DNA of 64,000 nt, taken from positions 1,612,001-1,676,000 of the forward strand of contig NZ_CP114283.1 of NCBI RefSeq assembly GCF_027107535.1, read 5' to 3'. Of this stretch, positions 24,709 to 33,328 are shown in pieces. The stretch is from Streptomyces aurantiacus (GTDB lineage: Bacteria > Actinomycetota > Actinomycetes > Streptomycetales > Streptomycetaceae). A model generated the notes under the pieces. It ran no database searches. It saw only the letters and a program-made list of their open reading frames with translations, and was not told where the DNA came from. The position numbers and the translations under genes are program-made. The number at the start of each line of letters is the position of its first letter. Within the stretch, counting starts at the first letter, position 1.

Positions 24709-26126
24709 CCCTGCTGGCCGCACTGCTGCTCGCCCTGTCCCTGGGACAGTCGTCGGCGAGCGCGGCCACCTTCACCAACCCGGTCAAGTCGGTGAAGGGC
24801 GCCGACCCCTGGATCTCCTACCACGACGGCAACTACTACCTGGTGACGACGAGTTGGACCGACGTCATCACCATGCGCAAGTCGCCGACGCTGGCCGGGC
24901 TGTCGACCGCGCCCAGCGTGCAGGTGTGGAAGGGGGACGCGGCCTCGCGCTGCTGCAACATCTGGGCGCCCGAGCTCTTCTACTCCGGCGGCAGGTGGTA
25001 CCTGTACTTCGTGGCCGGCCAGAACGTCTCCGACTACAACCAGACCCAGCGCACCCACGTCCTGGAGAGCGCGGGCTCCGACCCGATGGGCCCGTACACG
25101 TACAAGAACCAGCTCAACAGCGCCTGGATGCTGGACGCGAGCGTTCTGAACGCCAACGGGCAGCTGTATCTGCTGGGCAGCGCCATGGGCGGCGGGACCC
25201 AGAACCTCGTCATCGCGCCGATGTCCAACCCGTACACGCTCAGTGGTTCCTTCTCGACGATCTCGACACCGACGTACGACTGGGAGAAGTCGGGCGGGAC
25301 GGTGAACGAGGGGCCGGAGGTCCTGCAGCGCGGTGGCGTGACGCGGATCATCTACTCGGCGAGCGGGTGCTGGACGCCCGACTACAAGCTCGGGCAGCTG
25401 ACCCTGACCGGCTCGAACCCGCTCGCCGCGTCCTCCTGGACGAAGAAGTCCACGCCGGTCTTCCAGCGCAACGATGCCGCCGGGGTCTACGGGCCCGGCC
25501 ACAACGGCTTCTTCAACTCGCCGGACGGCACCGAGAGCTGGATCGTCTACCACGCCAACGACAGCGCGGGCGACGGCTGCGACAACGGGCGCACGACCCG
25601 GGCCCAGAAGTTCACCTGGAACGCGGACGGTTCGCCGAACCTCGGTTCGCCGGTCGCGCTCGGGACGAGCATGGCCGGGCCGTCCGGGGAGCCCTCGTCC
25701 ACGTCCACGACGTACACGCTCACCAACCGCAACAGCGGCAAGTGCCTCGAGGTGGCGGGGAGTTCGGGTGCCGACGGGGCCAATGTCCAGCAGTACGCCT
25801 GCAACGGCGGCAACAACCAGAAGTGGCGGGTGGAGGACCGGGGCGACGACACGAGCCGGCTGGTGAACGTGGCGTCCGGCAAGGTGCTGGACACGGCCGA
25901 CTGCTCGTCCGCCGACGGGGCCGATCTGCGGCAGTGGAGCTGGCTGGACAACACCTGTCAGCGGTTCCGGTTCCTTGCCACGAGCGGGGGTTACGTGCGG
26001 GTGGTGAACCAGGCCACCGGCAAGGTCGCGGATGTCGCCGACTGTTCCGGGGCCGACGGGGCGGATGTCCGGCAGTGGACGTGGTTGAACAACGCTTGCC
26101 AGCAGTGGCGGTTCAACGCGGCGTGA
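24690..26126 (+). CDS. secreted GH43 arabinofuranosidase/arabinosidase with C-terminal ricin-type (CBM13) domain
   Basis: A 478-aa protein. A signal peptide (LLTLLAALLLALSLGQSSASA) is followed by a GH43 domain to about residue 325 (Asp in KGADPWISYHDG, Asp in WMLDASVLNANG, Glu in VNEGPEVLQRGG). A Ser/Thr linker then leads to a ricin B-type lectin domain with repeated Gln-x-Trp-type motifs (NQKW, QRF, QQW) that should bind polysaccharide. The ATG overlaps the upstream GH43 gene by 19 nt, and GGAG precedes it inside that gene. It probably removes arabinose side chains or terminal units from plant polymers outside the cell. Confidence 0.87.
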   Translation: MARRLLTLLAALLLALSLGQSSASAATFTNPVKSVKGADPWISYHDGNYYLVTTSWTDVITMRKSPTLAGLSTAPSVQVWKGDAASRCCNIWAPELFYSGGRWYLYFVAGQNVSDYNQTQRTHVLESAGSDPMGPYTYKNQLNSAWMLDASVLNANGQLYLLGSAMGGGTQNLVIAPMSNPYTLSGSFSTISTPTYDWEKSGGTVNEGPEVLQRGGVTRIIYSASGCWTPDYKLGQLTLTGSNPLAASSWTKKSTPVFQRNDAAGVYGPGHNGFFNSPDGTESWIVYHANDSAGDGCDNGRTTRAQKFTWNADGSPNLGSPVALGTSMAGPSGEPSSTSTTYTLTNRNSGKCLEVAGSSGADGANVQQYACNGGNNQKWRVEDRGDDTSRLVNVASGKVLDTADCSSADGADLRQWSWLDNTCQRFRFLATSGGYVRVVNQATGKVADVADCSGADGADVRQWTWLNNACQQWRFNAA

Positions 26127-26200
26127 TGGTCTGCGCGGTGCGGTGAGGGGTGGGGCGGGGGAGGGGCTCGGACCTGTTCGTCGGGTGCGGGTGGGCGGGG

Positions 26201-26228
26201 CTGGCCGCGCAGTTCCCCGCGCCCCTGG
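26201..26228 (-). repeat. dispersed GGGGCGCGGGG element
   Basis: CGCGCAGTTCCCCGCGCCCC, the minus-strand form of the repeat, lies in the 152-nt gap between the convergent GH43-ricin and aminotransferase genes. Confidence 0.7.
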
Positions 26229-26278
26229 ACGGCTGAGCCCCTCCCACGACCCTTGGTGGTCGGGGATCGGGGCGGTGG

Positions 26279-27985
26279 TCAGCCGACCCGGTTGACCGCG
26301 CCGGCCGCCGGCCATCCGGCGCCGTTGGAGGCGGCGGGCGCGTTCGGCCAGCCGGTGGGCTGCTGCGGCACCGGCTGGGGCATCTGCTGCTGTTGCGGCA
26401 TCTGGGGCTGGGGGTACCCCTGCGGCTGCGGTTGGGGCTGGCCCTGGGGGTTCACGGCGGTCAGCCCACCGGGCATGCCCGTCGTACCGCGCGTCTGGGC
26501 GGCGGTCAGCGGCTGGGGCTGACCGACCATCCCGTTCGCGGCGGCGACCAGGGGCTGCTGTCCGGGCATTCCGTTGGCCGCCGCGACGAGCGGTTGGGGC
26601 TGCCCGGCCATCCCGTTGCCCATCCCGTTGGCTGCCGGGGCGAGGGGCTGGGGCTGGCCCGCCATGCCGTTCGCGGCGGCGACCAGGGGCTGGGGCTGCC
26701 CGGCCATCCCGTTCGCCGCGGCCGTGAGCGGCTGGGGCTGGCCGGGCATGCCGTTCGCCGCGGCGGCGAGCCCCGGGTACCCCTGGCCGTTGGTCGAGCT
26801 GACGAGGCGGTCGACCGCCGCCGTACCCGAGCTGTAGTTGGTCCCTGTGTTCAACTCGGGCACGGCGGCTCCCCTCCTGGTCCCGTAGAGCACCGATTCC
26901 AGGCCGGACACCAGGCGACGGACGTCGACCTGGGGGCGCACCACGAGCCGCAGGAAGCGGCTGGAAGAGCCGATCTTGTTGCCGCACTCGCGCACCAGGA
27001 TCCGGTGCTCGGTGAGCAGCCGGTCCCGGACCACGGTGCCCTCGGCGCCCACGGGGAGGCGCACGAAGAGGAAGTTGCCCTGCGAGGGGTAGACCGTGAG
27101 GCCGGGCAGGGTGGAGAGCTGGCGTGCCATGTCGAGCCGGTCGCGGCGCACCATGTGCAGGCTCTCCATGTACTCGGGACCGTGGTCCCTGAGCATGAAC
27201 ACCACGGTCTCCGCGAAGGCGTTGAGGTTCCACTTCGGGAGCATCGAGCGGATGCGGCCGGCCAGACCGGGGTTGGCGACCATGTAGCCGAAGCGCACGC
27301 CGTGCAGTCCGAAGTTCTTGCCGAGGCTGCGCAGCACGATGACGTTGGGGCGCATCACCGCCTCCTCGACGACGCTCGGTTCGTTCTCCGCGTCGGCGAA
27401 CTCCAGGAACGACTCGTCGATGACGATGAGGTCCAGGTCCGCGAGCGCGTCACAGAAGGCCAGGATCGTCTGCTTGGGCAGGAAGCCGCCGTCGGGGTTG
27501 TTCGGGTTGCAGATGACGGCCGCGCGGGTGCCGCGGGAGCGGATGAACTGGATGTACTGCGCCGGGTCGAGGGCGAAGCCGTTGCTCTCCTGGAGGGGGA
27601 ACATGTCGACGCGCTTGCCGGTCTCCAGCGGCTGGTCGGTCCAGCGGCCGAAGGTGGGGACGGGGATGGCGAGGGACTCCCGGACCAGCAGGTGGTCGAT
27701 CCAGGTGATGAGTTCGGTCGACCCGTTGCCCATGGCCACGCACTGCGGCGGCAGCTGGAGCAGGTTGCACAGTTCCCCGGTGATGGTGTCCGCACTGCTC
27801 GGGTAGTACGTGATGATGTCGCGCAGCCGGTGCGTCAGTTCGTCGAACATCGCCGGCGTGGGGAAGTACGGATTGCACGGGATGCAGAAGTCCAGCGGAC
27901 CCGCCTCCCCGCTCTCGCGTGCCAGCGCGGCCATCGAGGGGCTGTGCGCGCCGGTGCGGAACAGCGAGGTGACATTGTCGGCCAT
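26279..27985 (-). CDS. PLP-dependent aminotransferase (HisC-like) with long repetitive C-terminal tail
   Basis: A 568-aa protein. Residues 1-370 are a complete fold-type I class I/II aminotransferase: the NPNNPDGG loop near residue 160, Asp in LIVIDESFLEF and the PLP lysine in RSLGKNFGLHG (Lys223). This is the usual full length for HisC/CobD-like enzymes. About 197 residues follow that the family does not have: tandem units of the type AAANGMAGQPQPL, about seven times with small variations, then a Gln/Pro/Met-rich end. The tail should be disordered. The leader carries a strong hairpin (27993-28049). The substrate is unknown. Confidence 0.8.
   Translation of the reverse strand: MADNVTSLFRTGAHSPSMAALARESGEAGPLDFCIPCNPYFPTPAMFDELTHRLRDIITYYPSSADTITGELCNLLQLPPQCVAMGNGSTELITWIDHLLVRESLAIPVPTFGRWTDQPLETGKRVDMFPLQESNGFALDPAQYIQFIRSRGTRAAVICNPNNPDGGFLPKQTILAFCDALADLDLIVIDESFLEFADAENEPSVVEEAVMRPNVIVLRSLGKNFGLHGVRFGYMVANPGLAGRIRSMLPKWNLNAFAETVVFMLRDHGPEYMESLHMVRRDRLDMARQLSTLPGLTVYPSQGNFLFVRLPVGAEGTVVRDRLLTEHRILVRECGNKIGSSSRFLRLVVRPQVDVRRLVSGLESVLYGTRRGAAVPELNTGTNYSSGTAAVDRLVSSTNGQGYPGLAAAANGMPGQPQPLTAAANGMAGQPQPLVAAANGMAGQPQPLAPAANGMGNGMAGQPQPLVAAANGMPGQQPLVAAANGMVGQPQPLTAAQTRGTTGMPGGLTAVNPQGQPQPQPQGYPQPQMPQQQQMPQPVPQQPTGWPNAPAASNGAGWPAAGAVNRVG
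26463..26770 (-). repeat. in-frame tandem repeats coding the aminotransferase tail
   Basis: Roughly 39-nt units, seen on the + strand as variations of GGCTGGGGCTGGCCGGGCAT and GCCGTTCGCGGCGGCGAC, occur about seven times. They encode the AANGM-GQPQPL units. The copies keep the reading frame, one is expanded by an extra NGMG, and one lacks a codon pair. Confidence 0.7.
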
Positions 27986-27992
27986 GGACCCT

Positions 27993-28049
27993 CCGTCCTT
28001 GAGGGGCGGCCCGAGCGGGGATACGCGGGCCGCCCCTTAGTACGGACGG
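27993..28049 (-). promoter_or_regulatory. long 5' leader hairpin next to the aminotransferase ribosome site
   Basis: On the transcript an inner perfect 11-bp stem (28003-28013 with 28026-28036, 12-nt loop) is extended by a second pairing of CCGTCC with GGACGG (27993-27998 with 28044-28049). The second pairing includes the sequence just 5' of and touching the GGAGGG ribosome site. If it forms, the stem would limit ribosome access, so it could act as a translational switch or thermosensor. Confidence 0.5.
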
Positions 28050-28113
28050 CTGTGTGTCTCTGTTCAACGACTGTGTATTGATGTGGAAGTTGTGAACCAG
28101 CTGTGAAGGGCGG

Positions 28114-29160
28114 TCACAGGTTGAACGAGTGGATCGTCGTCGACCGGTACGTTCCGCCGGGCCTGAGCACGGTCGTCGGGAACTCCGGGCGGTTCGGCGA
28201 GTCGGGGAAGTGCTGGGTCTCCAGGCACAGCGCGTCGCCCTGCCGGTAGGTGCGGCCGCCGGGGCCGACGAGGGTGCCGTCCAGGAAGTTGCCGGAGTAG
28301 CACTGCAGGCCGGGCTCGGTCGTGGCGACCTTCAGGGCGCGGCCGGACACCGGCTCGCGGAGGGTCGCGACGTGCTCGGGCAGTTGCGTGAGTCCCTTGT
28401 CGAGGACCATGTTGTGGTCGATGCCCTTGGCGTACAGAAGTTGTGGATCCGCCTGCCGCAGGTCCGCCCCGACCGTCTTCGGCCGTCGGAAGTCGAAGGC
28501 GGTGCCCGTGACGTCGGCGAGTTCGCCGGTCGGGACGAGTGCGGCGTCGACCGGCGTGTAGCGGGACGCGGCGATCATCAGCTCGTGGTCGTGGACGGAG
28601 CCGCCGCCCTCACCGGCGAGGTTCCAGTACACGTGGTTGGTGAGGTTGACGACCGTGGCCCGGTCGGTGGTGGCCTCGTAGTCGACGCGCCAGTCGCCGT
28701 TCGCGGTCAGGGTGTAGGTGACCTTCGTCGTCAGCGTGCCGGGGTAGCCCATCTCGCCGTCCGGGCTGGTGCGGCGCAGGACCAGGCCCACGTCGGAGGC
28801 GGACGTGAACTCCTCCACCTCCCAGATCCGCCGGTCGAAGCCCTCGGGCCCGCCGTGCAGGTTGTTGTCGCCGTCGTTGACGGGGAGCCGGTGGTCCTCA
28901 CCGTCGAGGGTGAACCGGCCCTTGGCGATGCGGTTGCCGTACCGGCCGACGAGGGCGCCGAAGTACGGGCTGGACGTCTCGTACGCCTCGACGGTCTCGA
29001 AGCCCAGCGAGACGTTGGCGTACCGGCCGCGCCGGTCGGGGAGTTCCAGGGACTGGACGATGCCGCCGTACGAGAGGACCTTCAGCCGGGTGCCGCCGTT
29101 CTCCAGCGACCAGCGGTGGACCTTCGTTCCGTCGGAGAGTTCGCCGAAGAGTTCTTTCAC
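28114..29160 (-). CDS. galM: aldose 1-epimerase (mutarotase)
   Basis: A 348-aa GalM-family enzyme that interconverts alpha and beta anomers of aldoses such as galactose, glucose, xylose or arabinose. Family blocks are seen in order: GALVGRYGNRIAKGRF, NNLHGGPEGFDRRIW, the substrate His in NLTNHVYWNLAGEG, Asp in GIDHNMVLD, and the base Glu in CLETQHFPDSPN. The GTG at 29160 (reading MKELFGEL) matches the family start and follows AGGAA closely; an upstream GTG at 29205 would run into the terminator hairpin. It lies downstream of the ChvE-type importer and probably supplies the anomer needed by a sugar dehydrogenase or kinase. Confidence 0.9.
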   Translation of the reverse strand: MKELFGELSDGTKVHRWSLENGGTRLKVLSYGGIVQSLELPDRRGRYANVSLGFETVEAYETSSPYFGALVGRYGNRIAKGRFTLDGEDHRLPVNDGDNNLHGGPEGFDRRIWEVEEFTSASDVGLVLRRTSPDGEMGYPGTLTTKVTYTLTANGDWRVDYEATTDRATVVNLTNHVYWNLAGEGGGSVHDHELMIAASRYTPVDAALVPTGELADVTGTAFDFRRPKTVGADLRQADPQLLYAKGIDHNMVLDKGLTQLPEHVATLREPVSGRALKVATTEPGLQCYSGNFLDGTLVGPGGRTYRQGDALCLETQHFPDSPNRPEFPTTVLRPGGTYRSTTIHSFNL

Positions 29161-29211
29161 CGGTTCCTGTCTTCCCGAGACGTGGGTGGTTCCTGTCGCG
29201 CACACAGAAAA

Positions 29212-29246
29212 CGGGGCCCCGCGGACCGTGTGTCCGCGGGGCCCCG
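29212..29246 (-). terminator. Rho-independent terminator after the sugar ABC importer
   Basis: A 15-bp perfect stem (29212-29226 with 29232-29246), almost all G-C, with a 5-nt loop. On the minus strand it is followed by TTTTC. It ends the chvE-type operon just before galM. Confidence 0.85.
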
Positions 29247-29254
29247 TCCGCCTG

Positions 29255-30499
29255 CTACGAACCGACCTTGCGCTTGTTCCAGACGTCGAAGCCGACCGCC
29301 GCGAGCAGCACCAGGCCCTTGATGACCTGCTGCCAGTCGCTGCCGACGCCGACGAGGTTCATGCCGTTGTTGAGGACACCGAGGACGACACCACCGATGA
29401 TCGCGCCGAGGACCGTGCCCACGCCGCCGCTCATCGACGCGCCGCCGATGAACGACGCGGCGATCGCCTCGAGTTCGAAGTTCACACCGGCCTTGGGCGA
29501 AGCCGCGTTGAAGCGGGCCGCGAAGACCAGGCCGGCCAGCGCCGCGAGCATGCCCATGTTCAGGAAGACCAGGAAGGTGACCTTCTTGTCCCGGACACCG
29601 GACAGCTTCGCCGCGGGCAGGTTGCCGCCGATCGCGTACACGTGGCGGCCGATGACGGCGTTGCGCATGACGTAGCCGAAGCCCACGACGAGGACGCCGA
29701 GGATGAGCAGGACCACCGGGGCGCCCTTGTAGCTGGCGAGCATCATCGTCACGGTCAGGACGGCGGAGACCAGCGCCACGAGCTTCAGCAGGAACAGCTT
29801 GGCGGGCGGCACGTCGAGGTCGAACTCCTGCTGCCGCCTGCGGTCACGGACCTCCTGCAGCACCACGAACGCGATCACGGCGAAGCCGAGCAGCAGCGTG
29901 AGGTTGTGGTAGTTGGTGTCCGGGCCGACCTCGGGAAGGAAGCCGTTGGAGACCTTCTGCAGACCCTCCGGGAACGGGCCGATGGTCTGGCCCTCGAGGA
30001 AGATCTCGGTCAGACCGCGGAAGAGCAGCATGCCGGCGAGGGTGACGATGAAGGACGGTATGCCGAGATAGGCGATGAAGAACCCTTGCAGGGCCCCCGC
30101 GGCGGCGCCCAGGAGCAGGCACAGCACCACGGCCACCGGCCAGGCGACGTCGTGCTTGACCATCAGTACGGCCGCCACCGCGCCCACGAAGGCGGTGAGT
30201 GATCCGACCGACAGGTCGATGTGGCCCGCGATGATGACGAGCATCATGCCGATCGCGAGGATCAGGATGTAGCTGTTCTGCAGCACCAGGTTGGAGACGT
30301 TGCGCGGCAGCAGCAGGTCGCCGTCCGTCCACACCGCGAACAGCACCACGATCAGGCCCAGCGCGATCAGCATGCCGTACTGCCGCATGTTGCGGCGCAT
30401 GCCTTCCACCATCAGCTGCAGCAGGCCGTCGCCCCCGGTCGAGCCGCCCTTGCCGGCGGGCGCCGGGGCCGGGGACTTGGCGGTCACATTCGTGCTCAT
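29255..30499 (-). CDS. ChvE/GguAB-type sugar ABC permease
   Basis: A 414-aa permease of the BPD_transp_2 (CUT2) family with about ten to twelve hydrophobic helices. Typical blocks are AGHIDLSVGSLTAFVGAVAA, LIVTLAGMLLFRGL (read as SFIVTLAGMLLFRGLTEIF) and NAVIGRHVYAIGGNLPAAKL. The longer length compared with RbsC fits the multiple-monosaccharide GguB/MmsB type. The start at 30499 lies 5 nt from the ATPase stop, so the two genes are coupled. It forms the membrane channel of the importer. Confidence 0.88.
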   Translation of the reverse strand: MSTNVTAKSPAPAPAGKGGSTGGDGLLQLMVEGMRRNMRQYGMLIALGLIVVLFAVWTDGDLLLPRNVSNLVLQNSYILILAIGMMLVIIAGHIDLSVGSLTAFVGAVAAVLMVKHDVAWPVAVVLCLLLGAAAGALQGFFIAYLGIPSFIVTLAGMLLFRGLTEIFLEGQTIGPFPEGLQKVSNGFLPEVGPDTNYHNLTLLLGFAVIAFVVLQEVRDRRRQQEFDLDVPPAKLFLLKLVALVSAVLTVTMMLASYKGAPVVLLILGVLVVGFGYVMRNAVIGRHVYAIGGNLPAAKLSGVRDKKVTFLVFLNMGMLAALAGLVFAARFNAASPKAGVNFELEAIAASFIGGASMSGGVGTVLGAIIGGVVLGVLNNGMNLVGVGSDWQQVIKGLVLLAAVGFDVWNKRKVGS

Positions 30500-30504
30500 C
30501 GGTC

Positions 30505-32046
30505 TTACCTCTTGTCCTTCGTCATCTGGCGCATCAGCACTTCCTGCGTGGCCTCGGCCCGCGGGACCTCTCCGGTCAGCCGACCGGCGGCCATCGTGTA
30601 GATGCGGTCGCACATTCCGAGCAGTTCCGGCAGCTCGGAGGAGATGAAGACAACCGCCTTGCCCTCGGCGGCCAGTTTGTCGATGACCGTGTAGATCTCG
30701 AACTTGGCGCCCACGTCGATGCCGCGGGTCGGCTCGTCCAGGATCAGCACGTCGGGGCCCGCGAAGATCCACTTACTGAGGACGACCTTCTGCTGGTTGC
30801 CGCCCGACAGCTTGCCCACCGGCTCGAAGACGGTCGGCGCCTTGATGTTCATCGACTTGCGGAAGCCCTCGGCGACCTGCCGCTCCTCGTGCTCGTCGAC
30901 CACACCGCGCTTGGCGACCTTGCCGAGGGCGCTGAGCGAGATGTTCCGGTTGATGGTGTCGATGAGGTTGAGACCGTAGTGCTTGCGGTCCTCGGTCACG
31001 TACGCGATCCCGTGCTTGACCGCCTCGGGCACCGTTTTCGTACGGATCTCGGTGCCGTCCTTGAGGACGGTGCCGCTCGCGTACCGGCCGTAACTGCGCC
31101 CGAAGACGCTCATCGCCAGCTCGGTGCGCCCGGCGCCCATGAGTCCGGCGATGCCGACGATCTCCCCGCGGCGCACCTGGAGCGACACGTCGTCGACCAC
31201 CTTGCGCTGCTGGTCGATCGGGTGGTGGACGGTCCAGTTGCGGATCTCCAGGGCCGGAGCCGCGCCCGCCTCGGGCTGGTGCGGGGTGCGCTCCGGAAAG
31301 CGGTGGTCGAGGTCGCGTCCGACCATGCCGCTGATGATCCGGTCCTCGGTGGTCTCCGCGGCCTTCACGTCGAGGGTCTCGATGGACCGCCCGTCGCGCA
31401 GGATGGTCACCGAGTCCGCGACCGTCTCGATCTCGTTGAGCTTGTGCGAGATGATGATCGAGGTGATGCCCTGTTCCTTGAGACCCAGGATGAGTTCCAG
31501 GAGCTTGCCGCTGTCCTCGTCGTTCAGAGCCGCCGTCGGCTCGTCGAGGATCAGCAGCTTCACCTTCTTCGACAGCGCCTTCGCGATCTCGACGAGCTGC
31601 TGCTTGCCCACGCCGATGTCGGCGACGCGGGTGTCGGGGTGATCGCTCAGCCCGACGCGCCGCAGCAGCTCGGTCGCGTGCTTCAGCGTCTCGCTCCAGC
31701 TGATGAGCCCACGCGTGGCGTGCTCGTTGCCGAGGAAGATGTTCTCCGCGATGGAGAGGTACGGCACCAGGGCAAGCTCCTGGTGGATGATCACAATGCC
31801 GTGCTGCTCGCTCGCCCGGATGTCCTTGAACGTACAGGTCTCACCCTCGAAGAGGATGTCACCCTCGTACGTTCCGTGCGGATGGACGCCGGAGAGGACC
31901 TTCATGAGGGTCGACTTTCCGGCGCCGTTCTCACCACAGATGGCGTGGACCTCGCCCGGTCGGACGCTCAGGGAGACGTCCGACAGCGCCTTGACGCCGG
32001 GAAAGGTCTTGACGATCGAGCGCATTTCCAGGACGGGTCCCGCCAT
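30505..32046 (-). CDS. ChvE/GguAB-type sugar ABC ATPase (two NBDs)
   Basis: A 513-aa ATP-binding protein with two fused nucleotide-binding domains, typical of CUT2 importers. The N-terminal domain has Walker [10 protein letters not shown], signature [13 protein letters not shown] and Walker [12 protein letters not shown]. The C-terminal domain has the degenerate Walker [11 protein letters not shown], signature [14 protein letters not shown] and Walker [15 protein letters not shown]. The ATG at 32046 follows GGAAGG at a proper distance; an upstream in-frame start is less likely. It energises uptake of monosaccharides such as arabinose, galactose or xylose. Confidence 0.92.
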   Translation of the reverse strand: MAGPVLEMRSIVKTFPGVKALSDVSLSVRPGEVHAICGENGAGKSTLMKVLSGVHPHGTYEGDILFEGETCTFKDIRASEQHGIVIIHQELALVPYLSIAENIFLGNEHATRGLISWSETLKHATELLRRVGLSDHPDTRVADIGVGKQQLVEIAKALSKKVKLLILDEPTAALNDEDSGKLLELILGLKEQGITSIIISHKLNEIETVADSVTILRDGRSIETLDVKAAETTEDRIISGMVGRDLDHRFPERTPHQPEAGAAPALEIRNWTVHHPIDQQRKVVDDVSLQVRRGEIVGIAGLMGAGRTELAMSVFGRSYGRYASGTVLKDGTEIRTKTVPEAVKHGIAYVTEDRKHYGLNLIDTINRNISLSALGKVAKRGVVDEHEERQVAEGFRKSMNIKAPTVFEPVGKLSGGNQQKVVLSKWIFAGPDVLILDEPTRGIDVGAKFEIYTVIDKLAAEGKAVVFISSELPELLGMCDRIYTMAAGRLTGEVPRAEATQEVLMRQMTKDKR

Positions 32047-32078
32047 GGTCGTGCCTTCCAATCCTTGGGAAACGGCGG

Positions 32079-33194
32079 TTACTTGAGGTCGCTTTCCTTG
32101 ATGTAGCCGGAGTCGACGACAACTTCCTTGTAGTTGGACTTGTCGACGTTCACCGGCTCCAGGAGGTACGCGGGAACGACCTTCGCGCCGTTGTCGTACG
32201 TCTTGGTGTCGTTGGTCTCGGGCTTCTTGTCGTTCAGCACCGCGTCGACCATCTTCGCGGCGACCTCGGCGAGCTTGCGGGTGTCCTTGTAGACCGTCTG
32301 CGTCTGCTGGCCCGAGATGATCGACTTCACCGAGGCGACCTCGGCGTCCTGGCCCGTGACGACCGGCAGCGGCTTGTTCTTGGAGCCGTAGTCGTCCGAC
32401 TTCAGCGCCGACAGGATGCCGATGGAGATGCCGTCGTACGGCGAGAGCACCGCGTCGACCCTGTCCTTCCGGTACGCCGCGGTCAGGAGCTCTTCCATGC
32501 GCTTCTGGGCGGTGCCACCGTCCCAGCGCAGCGTGGTGACCTGGTTGAGCTTCGTCTGGCCCGACTTGACCACCAGCTGCTTCTTGTCGATGTACGGCTG
32601 CAGGGCGCTCATCGCACCCTTGAAGAAGTACTGGGTGTTGTTGTCGTCGTTCGAGCCGGCGAAGAGCTCGACGTTGAACGGGCCCTTCTTGGAGCCGTCC
32701 TTCAGGCCGAGCTTCTCGACGATGTAGCCGCCCTGCAGCGCGCCGACCTTCTCGTTGTCGAACGACGCGTAGTAGTCGACGTTCGGCGAGTTGAGGATCA
32801 GGCGGTCGTAGGAGATGACCGGGATGTCGGCTTCCTTGGCCTGCTGGAGAACGTTGTCGAGCGACTTGTTGTCGATCGCCGCGATGATCAGGGCGGAGAC
32901 GCCCTGCGTGATCATGTTCTCGATCTGCGAGACCTGGGTGTCCGGGTCGTCCTCGCCGTAGGCCAGCTTGGTCTTGTAGCCGGCCGCCTTGAGGTTCTTC
33001 TCCACGTTGGCGCCGTCGGCGATCCAGCGCTCGGAAGACTTGGTGGGCATGGCGATACCGACGGTGGAGCCCTTCGCGTCCGCCTTGTCGCTGTCACCGC
33101 TGCCGCCCTCGCTGTCCTGCCCGCAGGCGGAGAGGGTGAGGGCGAGGGACGCTGCCGCGGCTATGGCGGAGAGGGCTGCCTTGCGATTGCGCAT
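32079..33194 (-). CDS. ChvE-type multiple-sugar-binding lipoprotein
   Basis: A 371-aa periplasmic-binding-protein type 1 sugar binder anchored as a lipoprotein (signal with lipobox LTLSAC). Family blocks are [43 protein letters not shown] and the long insert [20 protein letters not shown], typical of ChvE/MmsE proteins, which bind several aldoses including L-arabinose and galactose. I chose the ATG at 33194 because AAGGAAG lies 6 nt upstream; the ATG two codons earlier would be too close. It is the first gene of a three-gene importer operon. Confidence 0.9.
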   Translation of the reverse strand: MRNRKAALSAIAAAASLALTLSACGQDSEGGSGDSDKADAKGSTVGIAMPTKSSERWIADGANVEKNLKAAGYKTKLAYGEDDPDTQVSQIENMITQGVSALIIAAIDNKSLDNVLQQAKEADIPVISYDRLILNSPNVDYYASFDNEKVGALQGGYIVEKLGLKDGSKKGPFNVELFAGSNDDNNTQYFFKGAMSALQPYIDKKQLVVKSGQTKLNQVTTLRWDGGTAQKRMEELLTAAYRKDRVDAVLSPYDGISIGILSALKSDDYGSKNKPLPVVTGQDAEVASVKSIISGQQTQTVYKDTRKLAEVAAKMVDAVLNDKKPETNDTKTYDNGAKVVPAYLLEPVNVDKSNYKEVVVDSGYIKESDLK

Positions 33195-33328
33195 GATCAT
33201 CTTCCTTGATGCTCTGGACGGGGCTCGGTCTCTGGAGGTGCGAGGAGTGGAGCGAAGAACGACCGAGGGAGGTGTGTGGGATTGTGTTCGGCCGCGTCGT
33301 CTTTTGTGAAGGGGGTGTGTTCGGAACG

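Noticed and set aside
24702..27233. - strand open frame of 843 codons opposite the GH43-ricin gene and in another frame of the aminotransferase
   Set aside because: It covers parts of two convergent, well-supported genes; its Pro/Arg repeats are the aminotransferase tail read out of frame.
28114..29205. GTG at 29205 as the galM start
   Set aside because: It adds 15 residues absent from the family start and would place the ribosome site at the base of the upstream terminator hairpin.
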